Assembly: GCF_002836475.1 (NCBI RefSeq)
Contig: NZ_PJBJ01000030.1
Location: 496,001 to 560,000, forward strand
Direction of reading: 5' to 3'
DNA: 64,000 nucleotides
DNA from: Flavobacterium sp. ALD4
Lineage (GTDB): Bacteria; Bacteroidota; Bacteroidia; Flavobacteriales; Flavobacteriaceae
This document shows positions 8,835 to 18,089 of the stretch, piece after piece (the stretch's first letter is position 1; every line of letters starts with the position of its first letter). A model generated the notes under the pieces. That model made no database searches. It was not told the DNA's origin and saw nothing but the letters and a program-made list of their open reading frames with translations. The translations under genes were made by a program, and so were the position numbers.

Positions 8835-9473
8835 CTATTGCTGTTTTAAAATCTTTATGAAAGCATCACGGTCAATTTCTCTACAACCCAAACTTTCTAA
8901 ATGAGGATTATAGACTTGACAATCAACCAAGCTATAATTTTCTTTTTTTAATTGGTTTACCAAAGCAATAAAAGCCACTTTGGAAGCATTTGACACCTTA
9001 GAAAACATACTTTCCCCACAGAAAACAAGACCTAAATCGATACCGTATAATCCTCCGACTAATTCATCATCTTGCCAAACTTCGATTGATTTTGCAATAC
9101 CTAATTCGTTGAGTTTACAATACGCCTCAATCATGTCATTTGTGATCCATGTTCCATCTTGCCCATCCCGTTTAATGTTCTGGCAATTTGAAATCACGTC
9201 TCTAAAATTTTGATTGAAAGTAACCGTGAAAATATTCCTGTTCAGTATATTTCGCATACTTTTAGAAACAACCAACTCATCCAGAAATAAAACCATTCTA
9301 GGATCAGGCGACCACCAAGTAATAGGTTCTCCGTCTTCAAACCAAGGAAAAATTCCGCTTTTATAAGCTAATTGTAGACGCTCTGGAGACAAGTCTCCTC
9401 CAAGTGCAACAATACCATGTGACTTAGTTTCAGAAACAGGAGGAAAAAACAACTCTTGAGATAAATAAAACAT
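8835..9473 (-). CDS. aat: Leucyl/phenylalanyl-tRNA-protein transferase
   Basis: Transfers Leu or Phe to N-terminal Arg/Lys of proteins, making N-degrons for ClpS/ClpAP. The 212 residues have the family core: FPWFEDGEPITWWSPDPRMVLF (about 43-64), TWITNDMIEAYCKLNELG and the GGLYGIDLGLVFCGESMFS motif. Length is slightly shorter than in E. coli but complete. Confidence 0.95.
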   Translation of the reverse strand: MFYLSQELFFPPVSETKSHGIVALGGDLSPERLQLAYKSGIFPWFEDGEPITWWSPDPRMVLFLDELVVSKSMRNILNRNIFTVTFNQNFRDVISNCQNIKRDGQDGTWITNDMIEAYCKLNELGIAKSIEVWQDDELVGGLYGIDLGLVFCGESMFSKVSNASKVAFIALVNQLKKENYSLVDCQVYNPHLESLGCREIDRDAFIKILKQQ

Positions 9474-9542
9474 GGATAATCAATTAAAATATAAAACTAA
9501 CTATTAAATTTGAAACAACTTATTTATTTGACTACTTTAAAA

Positions 9543-10274
9543 ATGAAAAAATTATCAATCCTTTTCCTTTTAGTCCTGTTTATTTCACAAATGAATGGGC
9601 AAAAAATTGATAGTTTAGCAATCAATAAAAAACTATCTTATAAGAATTTTATTGTACCAACAGCTCTTTTAACTGGCGGTATCTTTCTATTAAATTCCAC
9701 TCCAAATAATGCCATCCAAGAAAAGTCAAATGCCTTTTTTGGAAACGAATTTAGTTCTAAAATAGACGACTTTACCCCTTTGGTACCAATTGCTCAAATA
9801 TACGCTGGACGATACATTGGATTCAAACCTAAAAACACAGTTTTCCATCAAACAGTAGATGTTGTTATTGCTAATTCATTAACGTTAGCAGTTGTACAAA
9901 TTACTAAAAATCTGGTAAAAGAAGAAAGACCGGATGGATCAAATAATCTTAGTTTCCCATCAGGTCATACTGCCATTGCCTTTACCAATGCAACCTTGCT
10001 ATTTCAAGAATATAAAGATTCCAATTTTTGGTACGCCAGTAGTGGGTTTATATTCGCAACAGCGACTGGTATCTTACGAATGGCTAATAACCGGCATTAT
10101 TCATCGGATGTATTAGCAGGAGCAGGAATTGGATTACTTTCCGGAATTTTAGTCACTAATTACAATCCTTTTCAGACAATTAAATTTGGCAGAAAGAATA
10201 GAACCTCTGCGTTTGTTTATCCTCAATTTGGGAAAACTAACGGATTGGGAATCCTGATAAAACCTGATTTCTAA
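9543..10274 (+). CDS. PAP2-superfamily phosphatase, exported or membrane-bound
   Basis: Acid-phosphatase/lipid-phosphate-phosphatase family protein. The three PAP2 motifs are present: K-x6-RP (KNLVKEERP), PSGH (FPSGHTAIAF) and the N/SR-x5-H-x3-D type motif (NNRHYSSDVLAG). Start 9543 is chosen because it gives a clean signal peptide (MKKLSILFLLVLFISQMNGQ); an upstream in-frame TTG at 9510 would bury it. Substrate (undecaprenyl diphosphate, lipid A or other) cannot be told. Confidence 0.88.
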   Translation: MKKLSILFLLVLFISQMNGQKIDSLAINKKLSYKNFIVPTALLTGGIFLLNSTPNNAIQEKSNAFFGNEFSSKIDDFTPLVPIAQIYAGRYIGFKPKNTVFHQTVDVVIANSLTLAVVQITKNLVKEERPDGSNNLSFPSGHTAIAFTNATLLFQEYKDSNFWYASSGFIFATATGILRMANNRHYSSDVLAGAGIGLLSGILVTNYNPFQTIKFGRKNRTSAFVYPQFGKTNGLGILIKPDF

Positions 10275-10290
10275 ACTTTTTTAAAACAAA

Positions 10291-10317
10291 AAAAGCCTTG
10301 ACTATATCAAGGCTTTT
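10291..10317. terminator. Bidirectional terminator (PAP2 gene / DUF3127 gene)
   Basis: 11-bp perfect stem AAAAGCCTTGA/TCAAGGCTTTT with a 5-base loop, A/T flanks on both sides. Confidence 0.92.
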
Positions 10318-10334
10318 ATTTGCTATACTCTTAA

Positions 10335-10706
10335 TTAAAAAGGCAAATCGTCTGGTTCGTCTTCATTTAAGTTTGTTGCCGGAGCAAAAGTCTGAGCAGT
10401 AGGCATAGGTGCTGAAGGCGCTTGAGGCTCAACTCCTGCTTTCTCAATTCTCCACCCTTGGACACTATTGAAATATTTAGTTTCTCCTTGTGGGCTAACC
10501 CATTCTCTACCTCTTAAATTGATAGAAACCTTTACTGGCTCACCAACTGCATAATTGTTTAACAAGTCACATTTGTCTTGAGTAAACTCAATCATAATAT
10601 GTTGAGGATATTGTTCTTCTGTTGTAACAACTAACTCTCTCTTTTTAAACGCGGCACTTATTTGTTGTTCTGGGTTAACAACTTTAATTTTTCCTGTAAC
10701 TTCCAT
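10335..10706 (-). CDS. DUF3127-domain protein
   Basis: 123-residue protein matching the DUF3127 family of Bacteroidota: the core runs from VTGKIKVVNPEQ through VKVSINLRGREW to VQGWRIEK (about residues 1-87). The tail is Pro/Ala-rich, then acidic, ending DEPDDLPF, which resembles the acidic tip of single-stranded DNA-binding proteins. An OB-fold-like nucleic-acid role is possible but unproven. It follows the flavin reductase gene by 27 bases, probably in one operon. Confidence 0.85.
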   Translation of the reverse strand: MEVTGKIKVVNPEQQISAAFKKRELVVTTEEQYPQHIMIEFTQDKCDLLNNYAVGEPVKVSINLRGREWVSPQGETKYFNSVQGWRIEKAGVEPQAPSAPMPTAQTFAPATNLNEDEPDDLPF

Positions 10707-10733
10707 CTTCGTTATTTTAATTGTTATTTAATC

Positions 10734-11609
10734 TTATTTTTCTGCCAGAAGTACTTTCCATGCGGAAAGAACATCGTTTTCATCTAAGTATTTTTTTGCC
10801 TCTAAATGCAGCTTATCCTGGTCATCAGAGGTTAAAACACCTTTCACAGAAAAATTCTGTTTTACAAATATACTAACTTCTTCTGGGGTAGGCAAGGCTT
10901 CTATGTTTCCTAATTTCCCTAAATCATTTCCATCAAAAATGAGGCTTTTTTTAATACGATCCGGAATAACATCTACCCCTATTCCTAGGGTCGATAAAGG
11001 CTTAGGCACCTCAAATAAACCTTGATTTGAGCGTGAATACCAACTCCCTCCTAACCTGGAAACCAAATCAATTTTATATTGATCAATCGCCCCGTTTGCA
11101 TCTAAAACGGCTTCGTTAATATGAATTCGTACTACTTCACAAAGGATTAAATTTCCGGCTCCGCCTTCGCTTCCTAATGGAATTATCTGGTTCACTTTAC
11201 ATTCAAATTGTACGGGCGACTCTTTAACTCGGAATGGCTTTACAACATCAGAAGGAACTGCCGTAAACCCTGCTTTTAAAAACTCATTTACACCATCGGC
11301 ATATTCTGTGCTGGCAAGAGACGTTTGTTGTACCATATCAAAATTCACAACATTAATAACCACTTCTCCCGTTGCCTCACAATTAATTAAAGTGTGTTTA
11401 ACCGAATTGTCGCGAACACGTCTTGCCGGAGAAAAAACGAGAATAGGTGGATTTGCACTAAAAACATTAAAAAAGCTGAAAGGCGATAAATTTGGAGTTC
11501 CATTTTTATCTACAGTGCTGGCAAAAGCAATGGGTCTAGGCCCTACAGAACCTTGAAGATATCCTTGTAACTTAGACGTTTCTATACTTTTTGGATCAAT
11601 AGTAATCAT
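10734..11609 (-). CDS. Flavin reductase-like (FMN-binding split-barrel) protein
   Basis: 291-residue protein of the flavin reductase / FMN-binding split-barrel family. The first ~200 residues are the barrel, with the GSVGPRPIAFASTVDKNG, NLSPFSFFNVFSANPP and VFSPARR segments typical of FMN binding. The last ~90 residues are a short helical extension. It probably reduces flavin with NAD(P)H, but the partner oxygenase is not nearby. A -7 box lies at 11646-11653; DUF3127 follows. Confidence 0.88.
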   Translation of the reverse strand: MITIDPKSIETSKLQGYLQGSVGPRPIAFASTVDKNGTPNLSPFSFFNVFSANPPILVFSPARRVRDNSVKHTLINCEATGEVVINVVNFDMVQQTSLASTEYADGVNEFLKAGFTAVPSDVVKPFRVKESPVQFECKVNQIIPLGSEGGAGNLILCEVVRIHINEAVLDANGAIDQYKIDLVSRLGGSWYSRSNQGLFEVPKPLSTLGIGVDVIPDRIKKSLIFDGNDLGKLGNIEALPTPEEVSIFVKQNFSVKGVLTSDDQDKLHLEAKKYLDENDVLSAWKVLLAEK

Positions 11610-11645
11610 ACTTTTTTGTTTTCAGTTATTTAGTTCCTTGATATA

Positions 11646-11653
11646 CAAAAGTA
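11646..11653 (-). promoter_or_regulatory. -7 box for the flavin reductase-DUF3127 operon
   Basis: Minus-strand TACTTTTG, 36 bases before the start codon. No matching -33 element is seen at the expected spacing. Confidence 0.45.
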
Positions 11654-11795
11654 AGTAAATGGTTTAAGTTTTTAAAGAGAGCGTCCGCTTATTTAATCTA
11701 AAAAACATTCCCATAACCTAAAAATTTTCCTTTGTATTAAGAACTAAAATAATAGTGTTTATATTTCGTTATATTTATACCTCAAAATCTCGTTT

Positions 11796-12944
11796 ATGCA
11801 GTTTTCTGAAAGAAAAAATACGACTCGTTGGATTATTATTTTCGCTTCATTTTTAATAATTTCACTGATACTTTGGAACACCTATACCTTTTTTCAAATA
11901 TTCAAAAATGAAGAACGTTTAAAAATGAATCTTTGGGCAAAAGCTCAAAAAACACTCATTAACGCGGGTGAAAATACTGATGTTGAACTACCTCTTCAAA
12001 TCTTCAGCAACAACACTTCAATACCCATTATTCTTACCGAGAATGACAGCATCATCAACACCGTTAATATCGACGATGCCATTGTAAATGAAAACGCCAG
12101 AGCTGTCGCATTTTTATCGGATTTAAAAAATGAAAATGACCCTATTGTAATTGAGTATGATCCAGGGAAATTTCAAAAATTATATTACGGCAATTCGGCA
12201 CTACTGAATAAACTAAAATATTATCCCGTCGCCTTATTACTCATTATCGTATTGTTTTCTGCCTTGGTCTATTATTTTTACCGAAGCACGAAAATAGCGA
12301 CTCAAAACAAACTTTGGGCAGGAATGGCAAAAGAAACAGCCCATCAAATAGGTACTCCACTTTCTTCGTTAATAGGGTGGGTCGAAATCTTGAAGTCCGA
12401 AAATATTGATGAATCAACAACGATTGAAATTGAAAAAGATATTGAGCGATTACAAACTATTACAGATCGTTTCTCAAAAATTGGCTCGGAACCCATATTA
12501 GAAAAGAAAGATATTGTAGAGGAGACCCTGCAATCCTATAACTATCTTCAATCCCGATTTTCGAAACAGATTGAATTCACATTCGAAGGTCCAAAATCAC
12601 CTATCTTCGTTATGCTTAACCCCACCTTACACAGCTGGACGATTGAAAACCTGGTTAAGAATGCTATTGACGCCATGAAAGGACGAGGAAAACTGGCTTT
12701 AAAAATAGAACAGGATCATGATTACATAAAAATAAGTGTGACTGATAGCGGGAATGGAATTCAGAAAAAACAGTTCAAGAGGGTCTTTGAGCCCGGTTTC
12801 ACCACTAAAAAAAGAGGCTGGGGATTAGGATTATCTTTGACAAAAAGAATTGTGGAAGAATACCACAAAGGATCTATAAAAGTGTCCCATTCTGAAATAG
12901 GAAAAGGAACCACTATGCAAATCAGCCTAAGAAAAGTGTCTTGA
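11796..12944 (+). CDS. Membrane sensor histidine kinase
   Basis: 382-residue sensor kinase. Two membrane segments (about 13-33 and 147-166) bracket a ~110-residue periplasmic sensor without a recognised domain. The catalytic part follows: H-box AHQIGTPLSSL (His about 184), N-box NLVKNAIDAM, G1 DSGNGI and G2 GWGLGLSLTKRIVEEY. No response regulator is adjacent, so the partner is unknown. Confidence 0.92.
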   Translation: MQFSERKNTTRWIIIFASFLIISLILWNTYTFFQIFKNEERLKMNLWAKAQKTLINAGENTDVELPLQIFSNNTSIPIILTENDSIINTVNIDDAIVNENARAVAFLSDLKNENDPIVIEYDPGKFQKLYYGNSALLNKLKYYPVALLLIIVLFSALVYYFYRSTKIATQNKLWAGMAKETAHQIGTPLSSLIGWVEILKSENIDESTTIEIEKDIERLQTITDRFSKIGSEPILEKKDIVEETLQSYNYLQSRFSKQIEFTFEGPKSPIFVMLNPTLHSWTIENLVKNAIDAMKGRGKLALKIEQDHDYIKISVTDSGNGIQKKQFKRVFEPGFTTKKRGWGLGLSLTKRIVEEYHKGSIKVSHSEIGKGTTMQISLRKVS

Positions 12945-12956
12945 TTTTAATGCTTG

Positions 12957-14114
12957 TTAAAGCCTATTTATTTTGTAAAACATCGTTTCCCTAACTACTT
13001 TGGATCTGCTTAAATATGCGTTTACAAAAGCCGTGTGCTCTTCTGTCTGACCAATAGATTCTTCCAAAGATTGTTTAATGGCTTTTATACTTGAAACATT
13101 TCTTTCATCAATAGATCCAAAATTATTCAACATTTCCTGACAACGGCGTAATTTGTTTCTTGGTCCATCTATCATGGCTTTCAATTCTTTGTCTGACGTT
13201 ATAGGTTTAAACTGCTTGTTTCTATACTTAAGGAATTTGTTTAAGTCATTTACCCCCTCATTATAAAGCGACACGACGGTATTGAAATAATCAGATGTCT
13301 TCACTTGTTTGTAATATTCTATCTTACTTTTTTCATAGGTAAGCTGATTCAATATCATCGTATTTACAACTCCATTTTTTTTTATTCGTGCTGACGACCC
13401 AATTAATTGCTCCATTTCAGATGATTTATAATATTTTGAAATTTCAGCTTCAAAATCAAATCGCTTTTTTGATTTATCAACACCAGTACTTCCATTGTAA
13501 AACTCTTGATTTGAAATAGGATAATTAAGGAATTGCCACATATAATCGTACGGCATATGCGAAGCAATTATATCGCTGGGGTTAACTTTAAAATATTGAT
13601 TGTCAAACGTATTGACAAACTTTCCATTATTCACATATCCCGAACCCCAGGTTGGATCGAAGACATACCAATGGTTATCAATCTTAGAAGCACTCCAGGC
13701 ATGCGACATCGTGTCTACCGCCCCATTTTGCTTTGTATAGCCGCTTATAGTCTCCGTCTCAATACCCACTTTATTTGCTATTTCCTTAAATATTTTGGTA
13801 TAGTCACTGCACACACCTTTTTTACTCTTGAGTATTCTTGTGCTATTATTTTCTAAGGCTTCTTTGTTATTTAACGCTACCATTTTATCTACATCATAAT
13901 TGATATTTGACGCTGTCCAATAAAAAACAGCACGTATCTTCTCATCATCAGTTTGAAAATGAGCATTGATATAATCGGCAATTGCATCTGTTGAATAGGT
14001 TGATCGAATGGGTATTTGAGAAATTTGCTGATCAACTAAAGTATATTGAGTCTGCTTTTGAGCAAAACTTAAAATTGAAAAAAGCAAAGAGAGCATTAAA
14101 TATATATTTTTCAT
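12957..14114 (-). CDS. Exported transglutaminase-like protein
   Basis: 385 residues with a signal peptide (MKNIYLMLSLLFSILSFAQ). A transglutaminase-like core at about residues 85-160 has the Cys-His-Asp triad: Cys in KGVCSDYTKIFKEI, His in SHAWSASKI and Asp in YVFDPTWGSGY. The remaining ~220 residues are helical and not recognised. Probably a periplasmic cysteine-protease-fold enzyme or peptide-modifying protein; substrate unknown. Confidence 0.88.
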   Translation of the reverse strand: MKNIYLMLSLLFSILSFAQKQTQYTLVDQQISQIPIRSTYSTDAIADYINAHFQTDDEKIRAVFYWTASNINYDVDKMVALNNKEALENNSTRILKSKKGVCSDYTKIFKEIANKVGIETETISGYTKQNGAVDTMSHAWSASKIDNHWYVFDPTWGSGYVNNGKFVNTFDNQYFKVNPSDIIASHMPYDYMWQFLNYPISNQEFYNGSTGVDKSKKRFDFEAEISKYYKSSEMEQLIGSSARIKKNGVVNTMILNQLTYEKSKIEYYKQVKTSDYFNTVVSLYNEGVNDLNKFLKYRNKQFKPITSDKELKAMIDGPRNKLRRCQEMLNNFGSIDERNVSSIKAIKQSLEESIGQTEEHTAFVNAYLSRSKVVRETMFYKINRL

Positions 14115-14139
14115 TTGATCTAAGTTCCGTATAAATAAA

Positions 14140-14167
14140 AAGGGATTAAGTTTTCACCTATTCCCTT
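14140..14167 (-). terminator. Minus-strand terminator after the HIT gene
   Basis: On the minus strand AAGGGA pairs with TCCCTT, followed by TTTATTTAT. Weak 6-bp stem, but correctly placed 33 bases after the HIT stop. Confidence 0.5.
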
Positions 14168-14200
14168 GTAAACGAAAACTGTACCAATTTATTTGAAAAG

Positions 14201-14590
14201 CTACATTTTTGCTTTAATATTTTCTGCCAATGCTTCAAATTCTGCTGTAGATAAAGATACTTTGTTTTGAAAACGCATTTCATCCATCTCATTCAATGGA
14301 ATAAGATGAACATGTGCATGAGGAACTTCCAGTCCTACGACTGCCATACCTACCCTTTTGCAAGGAACTGCTTTTTCTAAGGCAATAGCCACTTTTCTTG
14401 AAAAATGCATCAGCCCTAAATAATGTGCTTCATCCATATCAAAAATCTTATCGACTTCAAATTTTGGAATACACAGAGTATGTCCTTTTGCATTTGGGTT
14501 TACATCCAAAAAAGCCAAATAATTATCGTCTTCGGCTATTTTATAACAAGGAATTTCTCCGTTTACTATTTTAGTGAATATTGAACTCAT
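14201..14590 (-). CDS. HIT-family nucleotide hydrolase
   Basis: 129-residue histidine-triad protein. The C-terminal HAHVHLIPL motif supplies the catalytic histidines; the N-terminus (SIFTKIVNGEIPCYKIAED) is standard for the HINT/Fhit-like branch. It probably hydrolyses AMP- or GMP-linked phosphoramidates or dinucleoside polyphosphates. It follows greA by 61 bases on the same strand. Confidence 0.94.
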   Translation of the reverse strand: MSSIFTKIVNGEIPCYKIAEDDNYLAFLDVNPNAKGHTLCIPKFEVDKIFDMDEAHYLGLMHFSRKVAIALEKAVPCKRVGMAVVGLEVPHAHVHLIPLNEMDEMRFQNKVSLSTAEFEALAENIKAKM

Positions 14591-14651
14591 ATGCTAAGTA
14601 TTAAATTGTATTTGTAAACCGTATTATAATGTAGTTTCCTGAAAACAGAAA

Positions 14652-15137
14652 TTAAACGCTTTGGTCACGGGTAATTTCTAAAATCTCGAATTTTAACACT
14701 CCGCTTGGAACCGTAATTTCAGCAACATCGCCTACCTTTTTACCAAGTAATCCTTTCCCTATAGGTGAGGTAACTGATATTTTTCCGGTTTTTAAATCCG
14801 CTTCGCTTTCAGCAACAAGCTTATAATTCATTTCCATTCCGTTAGATTGGTTCTTTATTTTCACATTAGACAAAACCAAAACCTTAGAAATATCAAGATT
14901 TGTTTCATCAATCAGTCTCGCATTAGAATGTACTTCTTCGAGTTTCGCAATTCTCATTTCAAGCATTCCTTGTGCTTCTTTTGCAGCATCATACTCCGCA
15001 TTTTCAGATAAATCTCCTTTATCTCTTGCCTCAGCTATATCTGCAGATGCTTTTGGACGCATTACGCTTTTTAAATAGTCTAATTCCTCTCTCAGTTTCT
15101 TTAATCCTTCTGCCGTGTAATAAGATATTGCGCTCAT
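14652..15137 (-). CDS. greA: Transcription elongation factor GreA
   Basis: 161-residue factor that rescues backtracked RNA polymerase by stimulating transcript cleavage. The N-terminal coiled coil carries the acidic tip (DIAEARDKGDLSENAEYDAA, about 34-53), and the C-terminal FKBP-like domain begins near residue 82 (VLVLSNVKI) and includes SPIGKGLLGKKVGD. A hairpin plus T-run lies in its leader (see 15164-15185), suggesting attenuation. Confidence 0.96.
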   Translation of the reverse strand: MSAISYYTAEGLKKLREELDYLKSVMRPKASADIAEARDKGDLSENAEYDAAKEAQGMLEMRIAKLEEVHSNARLIDETNLDISKVLVLSNVKIKNQSNGMEMNYKLVAESEADLKTGKISVTSPIGKGLLGKKVGDVAEITVPSGVLKFEILEITRDQSV

Positions 15138-15163
15138 AATTTCATCGTTTATGTAAATAGAAA

Positions 15164-15185
15164 AAATCCCATCAGGACGGGATTT
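15164..15185 (-). terminator. Leader hairpin with U-run upstream of greA (possible attenuator)
   Basis: On the minus strand AAATCCC pairs with GGGATTT around an 8-base loop and runs straight into T6. It lies 26 bases before the greA ATG and immediately after a -7 box, so the transcript would start with this hairpin. Terminator geometry is clear; regulation is inferred. Confidence 0.6.
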
Positions 15186-15192
15186 CTTTCCA

Positions 15193-15200
15193 CAAAGATA
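15193..15200 (-). promoter_or_regulatory. -7 box for greA
   Basis: Minus-strand TATCTTTG matches TAnnTTTG. No TTG at the usual distance upstream is visible. Confidence 0.5.
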
Positions 15201-15300
15201 CTTTTATTTTTTCTAGTGAATAATTATATGTTATTCATATATAATTCAAATGTAAATAAATTAAATTTGTTTCACTAATACTTTCAATTTATTTTAAACA

Positions 15301-15726
15301 ATGAAAAAACACTTCATCCTACTCGCAATATTACCCTTCTTTTTTGGCTGCAGCGACAGTGGTTTTAACAATAACAACCCCTACCTTCCTAACTACACGT
15401 TTACCATAGATATCAAAATGAACTTGCCTGCTTATTCTGATCTTCAATTTCCAAGTAATGCAGTCTATTATTCAGCTGTGGGCATCAAAGGAATTTATAT
15501 TTTCAATACTGGAAGTGGCTACAATGCATTTGATGCTGCATGCCCAAATCAGGCACCGAGCAGTTGTGGCATTATGACCCTGAAAGGCATTAATATAGTC
15601 TGTCCCTGTGACAATGTCGAATACAGTTTATTTACTGGTCAGGTTACAGGTCAGAGTGGATTACAATATCCTTTAAAACAGTATCGTGTGGAGGTTAATG
15701 GAAATATATTGCGAGTTTATAATTAA
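15301..15726 (+). CDS. Rieske-like lipoprotein without the histidine ligands
   Basis: 141 residues with a lipoprotein signal (lipobox ending FFGC, Cys17). The rest resembles a Rieske-type beta fold: two cysteine-containing loops at CPN (81-83) and CPCD (101-104), plus LPLKQYRV-like end (about 125-132, here YPLKQYRVEV). In a true Rieske site the third positions would be CxH and CxxH; here they are Asn83 and Asp104, while Cys89 and Cys103 are additional. It may bind another metal arrangement or form disulphides. Exported, probably membrane-anchored. Family assignment is by pattern only. Confidence 0.75.
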   Translation: MKKHFILLAILPFFFGCSDSGFNNNNPYLPNYTFTIDIKMNLPAYSDLQFPSNAVYYSAVGIKGIYIFNTGSGYNAFDAACPNQAPSSCGIMTLKGINIVCPCDNVEYSLFTGQVTGQSGLQYPLKQYRVEVNGNILRVYN

Positions 15727-15729
15727 CAC

Positions 15730-15760
15730 AAAAGCCCGAAAGAAGAACTTTCGGGCTTTT
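15730..15760. terminator. Terminator between the lipoprotein and the TonB receptor
   Basis: Perfect 13-bp stem AAAAGCCCGAAAG/CTTTCGGGCTTTT with a 5-base loop; symmetric A/T ends serve both convergent genes. Confidence 0.93.
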
Positions 15761-15786
15761 TAAACATATAGCAGTATATTTTTTAT

Positions 15787-17982
15787 CTAAAACTTCAATG
15801 TCAAACCAACTAAGAAGTTGATTCCCGCTTGGGGATAATACCCTGCTCCTTCAATTGTTGCTATCTGGTTTGGATCACTGTAGTTGTCATCATAAGTAAA
15901 GAAATATCCGTTTGAAACATACTTGTAATCAAAAATATTATTGACTAATCCCGTTAATAGTATGGATTTGAAAACCGACTTAGGTTTGAACTCGTAAGAA
16001 ACATTCAAATCGTTGACAAAATAGGATTTCAATTTAGACCCTTCTGAATCTATATTTCCCATATATTGCTCTCCCACTATTTTGGACAAAAACGAAACCT
16101 GAAAATTGCTGACCGGTAAAAAGGTCAGTATGTTACCCGCTATGAATTCTGGTGAATAGGCGATATTGGTGTTACCCAAAGCGGTCAAGACGCCGTCTCT
16201 TTCAAAACGAAAATCTCTGTTTTTGTTACTGCTTATGGTAAAGTTTGGTCGGATGATCAAGTTATCCAATAACGCTATAGTGGCGTCAACCTCAAGACCT
16301 AGACGGTAGCTGTCCCCGCTGTTTTTCCGAATGGGGCTTCCCACGTCATCTAACTCTCCGGTTAAGATCAACTGGTCTTTGTAGGCCATGTAATAAACAT
16401 TCGCATTCAACTTCACTTTTGCAGTATTATGACGCAATCCGAATTCAAAATCATTCAGTTTTTCGGGTCTTGGACTTCCGTTTTCATAGTCGGTTCTGTT
16501 AGGCTCGCGGTTCGCTCTCGCATACGAAGCATACAATTGATTGTTGCTGTTAATCTCAAAACTCAACCCAGTTTTTGGGTTGAAGAAATTAAAGTTATCA
16601 TTTACCAAACCCGTTTCAGGGCTATTGGCTTTGTAATGCACATTTCTCAATTGCAAATCTCCGAAGAGGCTTAACTTGTCCGCTATCTGATAATTGGCTT
16701 TCGCAAAAACATTGCCGTCTGTTTTGGTCGCCGCATCATCATAGTAGCGATCGCCCAATTCGCTTTGCGAAGCAAAACGCGCCCAAATCACTTTTCCAAA
16801 ATGGCTTCCTTCGTATTTGTTGTAACCTCCACCAAGTATGACATCCAGCTTTTCGGTTTTGTAATTGGCAGAGAACGTGGTTCCGTAAAAATCATTGTCC
16901 AACCACTTTTGGCGAACGAGGTCCGCAGTCGTTACGGCACCAACGGCAAGCAAGCCATAATCCGCCATATCGGCATCTTCCTTGTAATTTTCATAATAGC
17001 CTTTCCCTTTTGAATAGAAAAAAGCAAGATTAGTATTCCAGTGCTCTGATACTTTTTCACTCCAATGCAATTGGAAATGATCTTGTTGGTAATTATCCGT
17101 TTCGTTATCATAAAAACGCATGTTACCAGCCTCATCCGTGAATATTCCGGCCGTATTAAACGTTCTGTCGCTGATTACCGTTTCAGCATCGATACCATTC
17201 CAGGATTGGTAGGTTTTTTCTTTTCCGCCAAAGGCTAACGCTTTAATCAAGGTCGTCTTGCCCACATAAGTCCCTTGCAGGAAATACGATTTCAAGTCAG
17301 AACTTGCACGATCAATGTACCCGTCAGATTTCAACGCGGACAATCGTCCGGCCAATTCAAAATGATCATCCATCAAACCCGTACTGAATTTCACCGTATG
17401 TTTTCGGGTATTGAAACTCCCGAAAGAATTCGAAATTTCCCCGTTGCTTTCTTTGGCATAACTATCCGTAAGCATGTTCAGACTTGCGCCAAAAGCTCCG
17501 GACCCATTAGTAGAAGTACCCACGCCGCGTTGCAGCTGCACACTTTCTAGCGAGGAAGCGAAATCAGGCATGTTAACCCAATAGGTACCGTGACTTTCTG
17601 AATCGTTATAGGGAATCCCGTTGATGGTTACATTCACACGAGTAGCATCGCTACCACGGACACGAATACCGGTATAACCTACTCCATTTCCGGCATCAGA
17701 AGTAGTTACAACTGAGGGTAAGTAATTCATTAAAATAGGAATATCTTGTCCTAAGTTTCTAAACTTGACATCCTTTTTGTCTAAATTACTAAAGCTAACC
17801 GGCGTTTTTGTAGTAACTCGAATAGCAGAAACCAATACCTCATCCAATGTATTAACTGTGGTAGTGTCTTTGACTTGTGCAAAAGAGAGAAAAGAAAATA
17901 GAGAAAAGAAAACAGACAGCAAAAAAGTTAGACTTTGTGTCTTTGCGCCAGTGTGGCGAGAAAAATTAAAAATAGTATTCAT
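15787..17982 (-). CDS. TonB-dependent outer-membrane receptor, probably for thiamine compounds
   Basis: 731-residue outer-membrane transporter. A signal peptide is followed by a TonB-box-like DEVLVSA segment (about 47-53), the plug domain (about 55-165, with GIRVRGSDATRVNVTINGIPYND) and a 22-strand barrel ending in a terminal aromatic strand (NFLVGLTLKF). Specificity is inferred from the TPP riboswitch at 18090-18174 in its leader: such riboswitch-controlled receptors in Bacteroidetes are predicted thiamine importers. No thiamine biosynthesis gene is adjacent. Confidence 0.93.
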   Translation of the reverse strand: MNTIFNFSRHTGAKTQSLTFLLSVFFSLFSFLSFAQVKDTTTVNTLDEVLVSAIRVTTKTPVSFSNLDKKDVKFRNLGQDIPILMNYLPSVVTTSDAGNGVGYTGIRVRGSDATRVNVTINGIPYNDSESHGTYWVNMPDFASSLESVQLQRGVGTSTNGSGAFGASLNMLTDSYAKESNGEISNSFGSFNTRKHTVKFSTGLMDDHFELAGRLSALKSDGYIDRASSDLKSYFLQGTYVGKTTLIKALAFGGKEKTYQSWNGIDAETVISDRTFNTAGIFTDEAGNMRFYDNETDNYQQDHFQLHWSEKVSEHWNTNLAFFYSKGKGYYENYKEDADMADYGLLAVGAVTTADLVRQKWLDNDFYGTTFSANYKTEKLDVILGGGYNKYEGSHFGKVIWARFASQSELGDRYYDDAATKTDGNVFAKANYQIADKLSLFGDLQLRNVHYKANSPETGLVNDNFNFFNPKTGLSFEINSNNQLYASYARANREPNRTDYENGSPRPEKLNDFEFGLRHNTAKVKLNANVYYMAYKDQLILTGELDDVGSPIRKNSGDSYRLGLEVDATIALLDNLIIRPNFTISSNKNRDFRFERDGVLTALGNTNIAYSPEFIAGNILTFLPVSNFQVSFLSKIVGEQYMGNIDSEGSKLKSYFVNDLNVSYEFKPKSVFKSILLTGLVNNIFDYKYVSNGYFFTYDDNYSDPNQIATIEGAGYYPQAGINFLVGLTLKF

Positions 17983-18089
17983 CCGTAAATAAGATTACGA
18001 ATAAAAGGGGGAATTATTCCTTTTGTTAAATTAATAAATGATTGTTTTCTATGACAAATAGATAGTGTGCACGCTATTTTTTTGTCATT

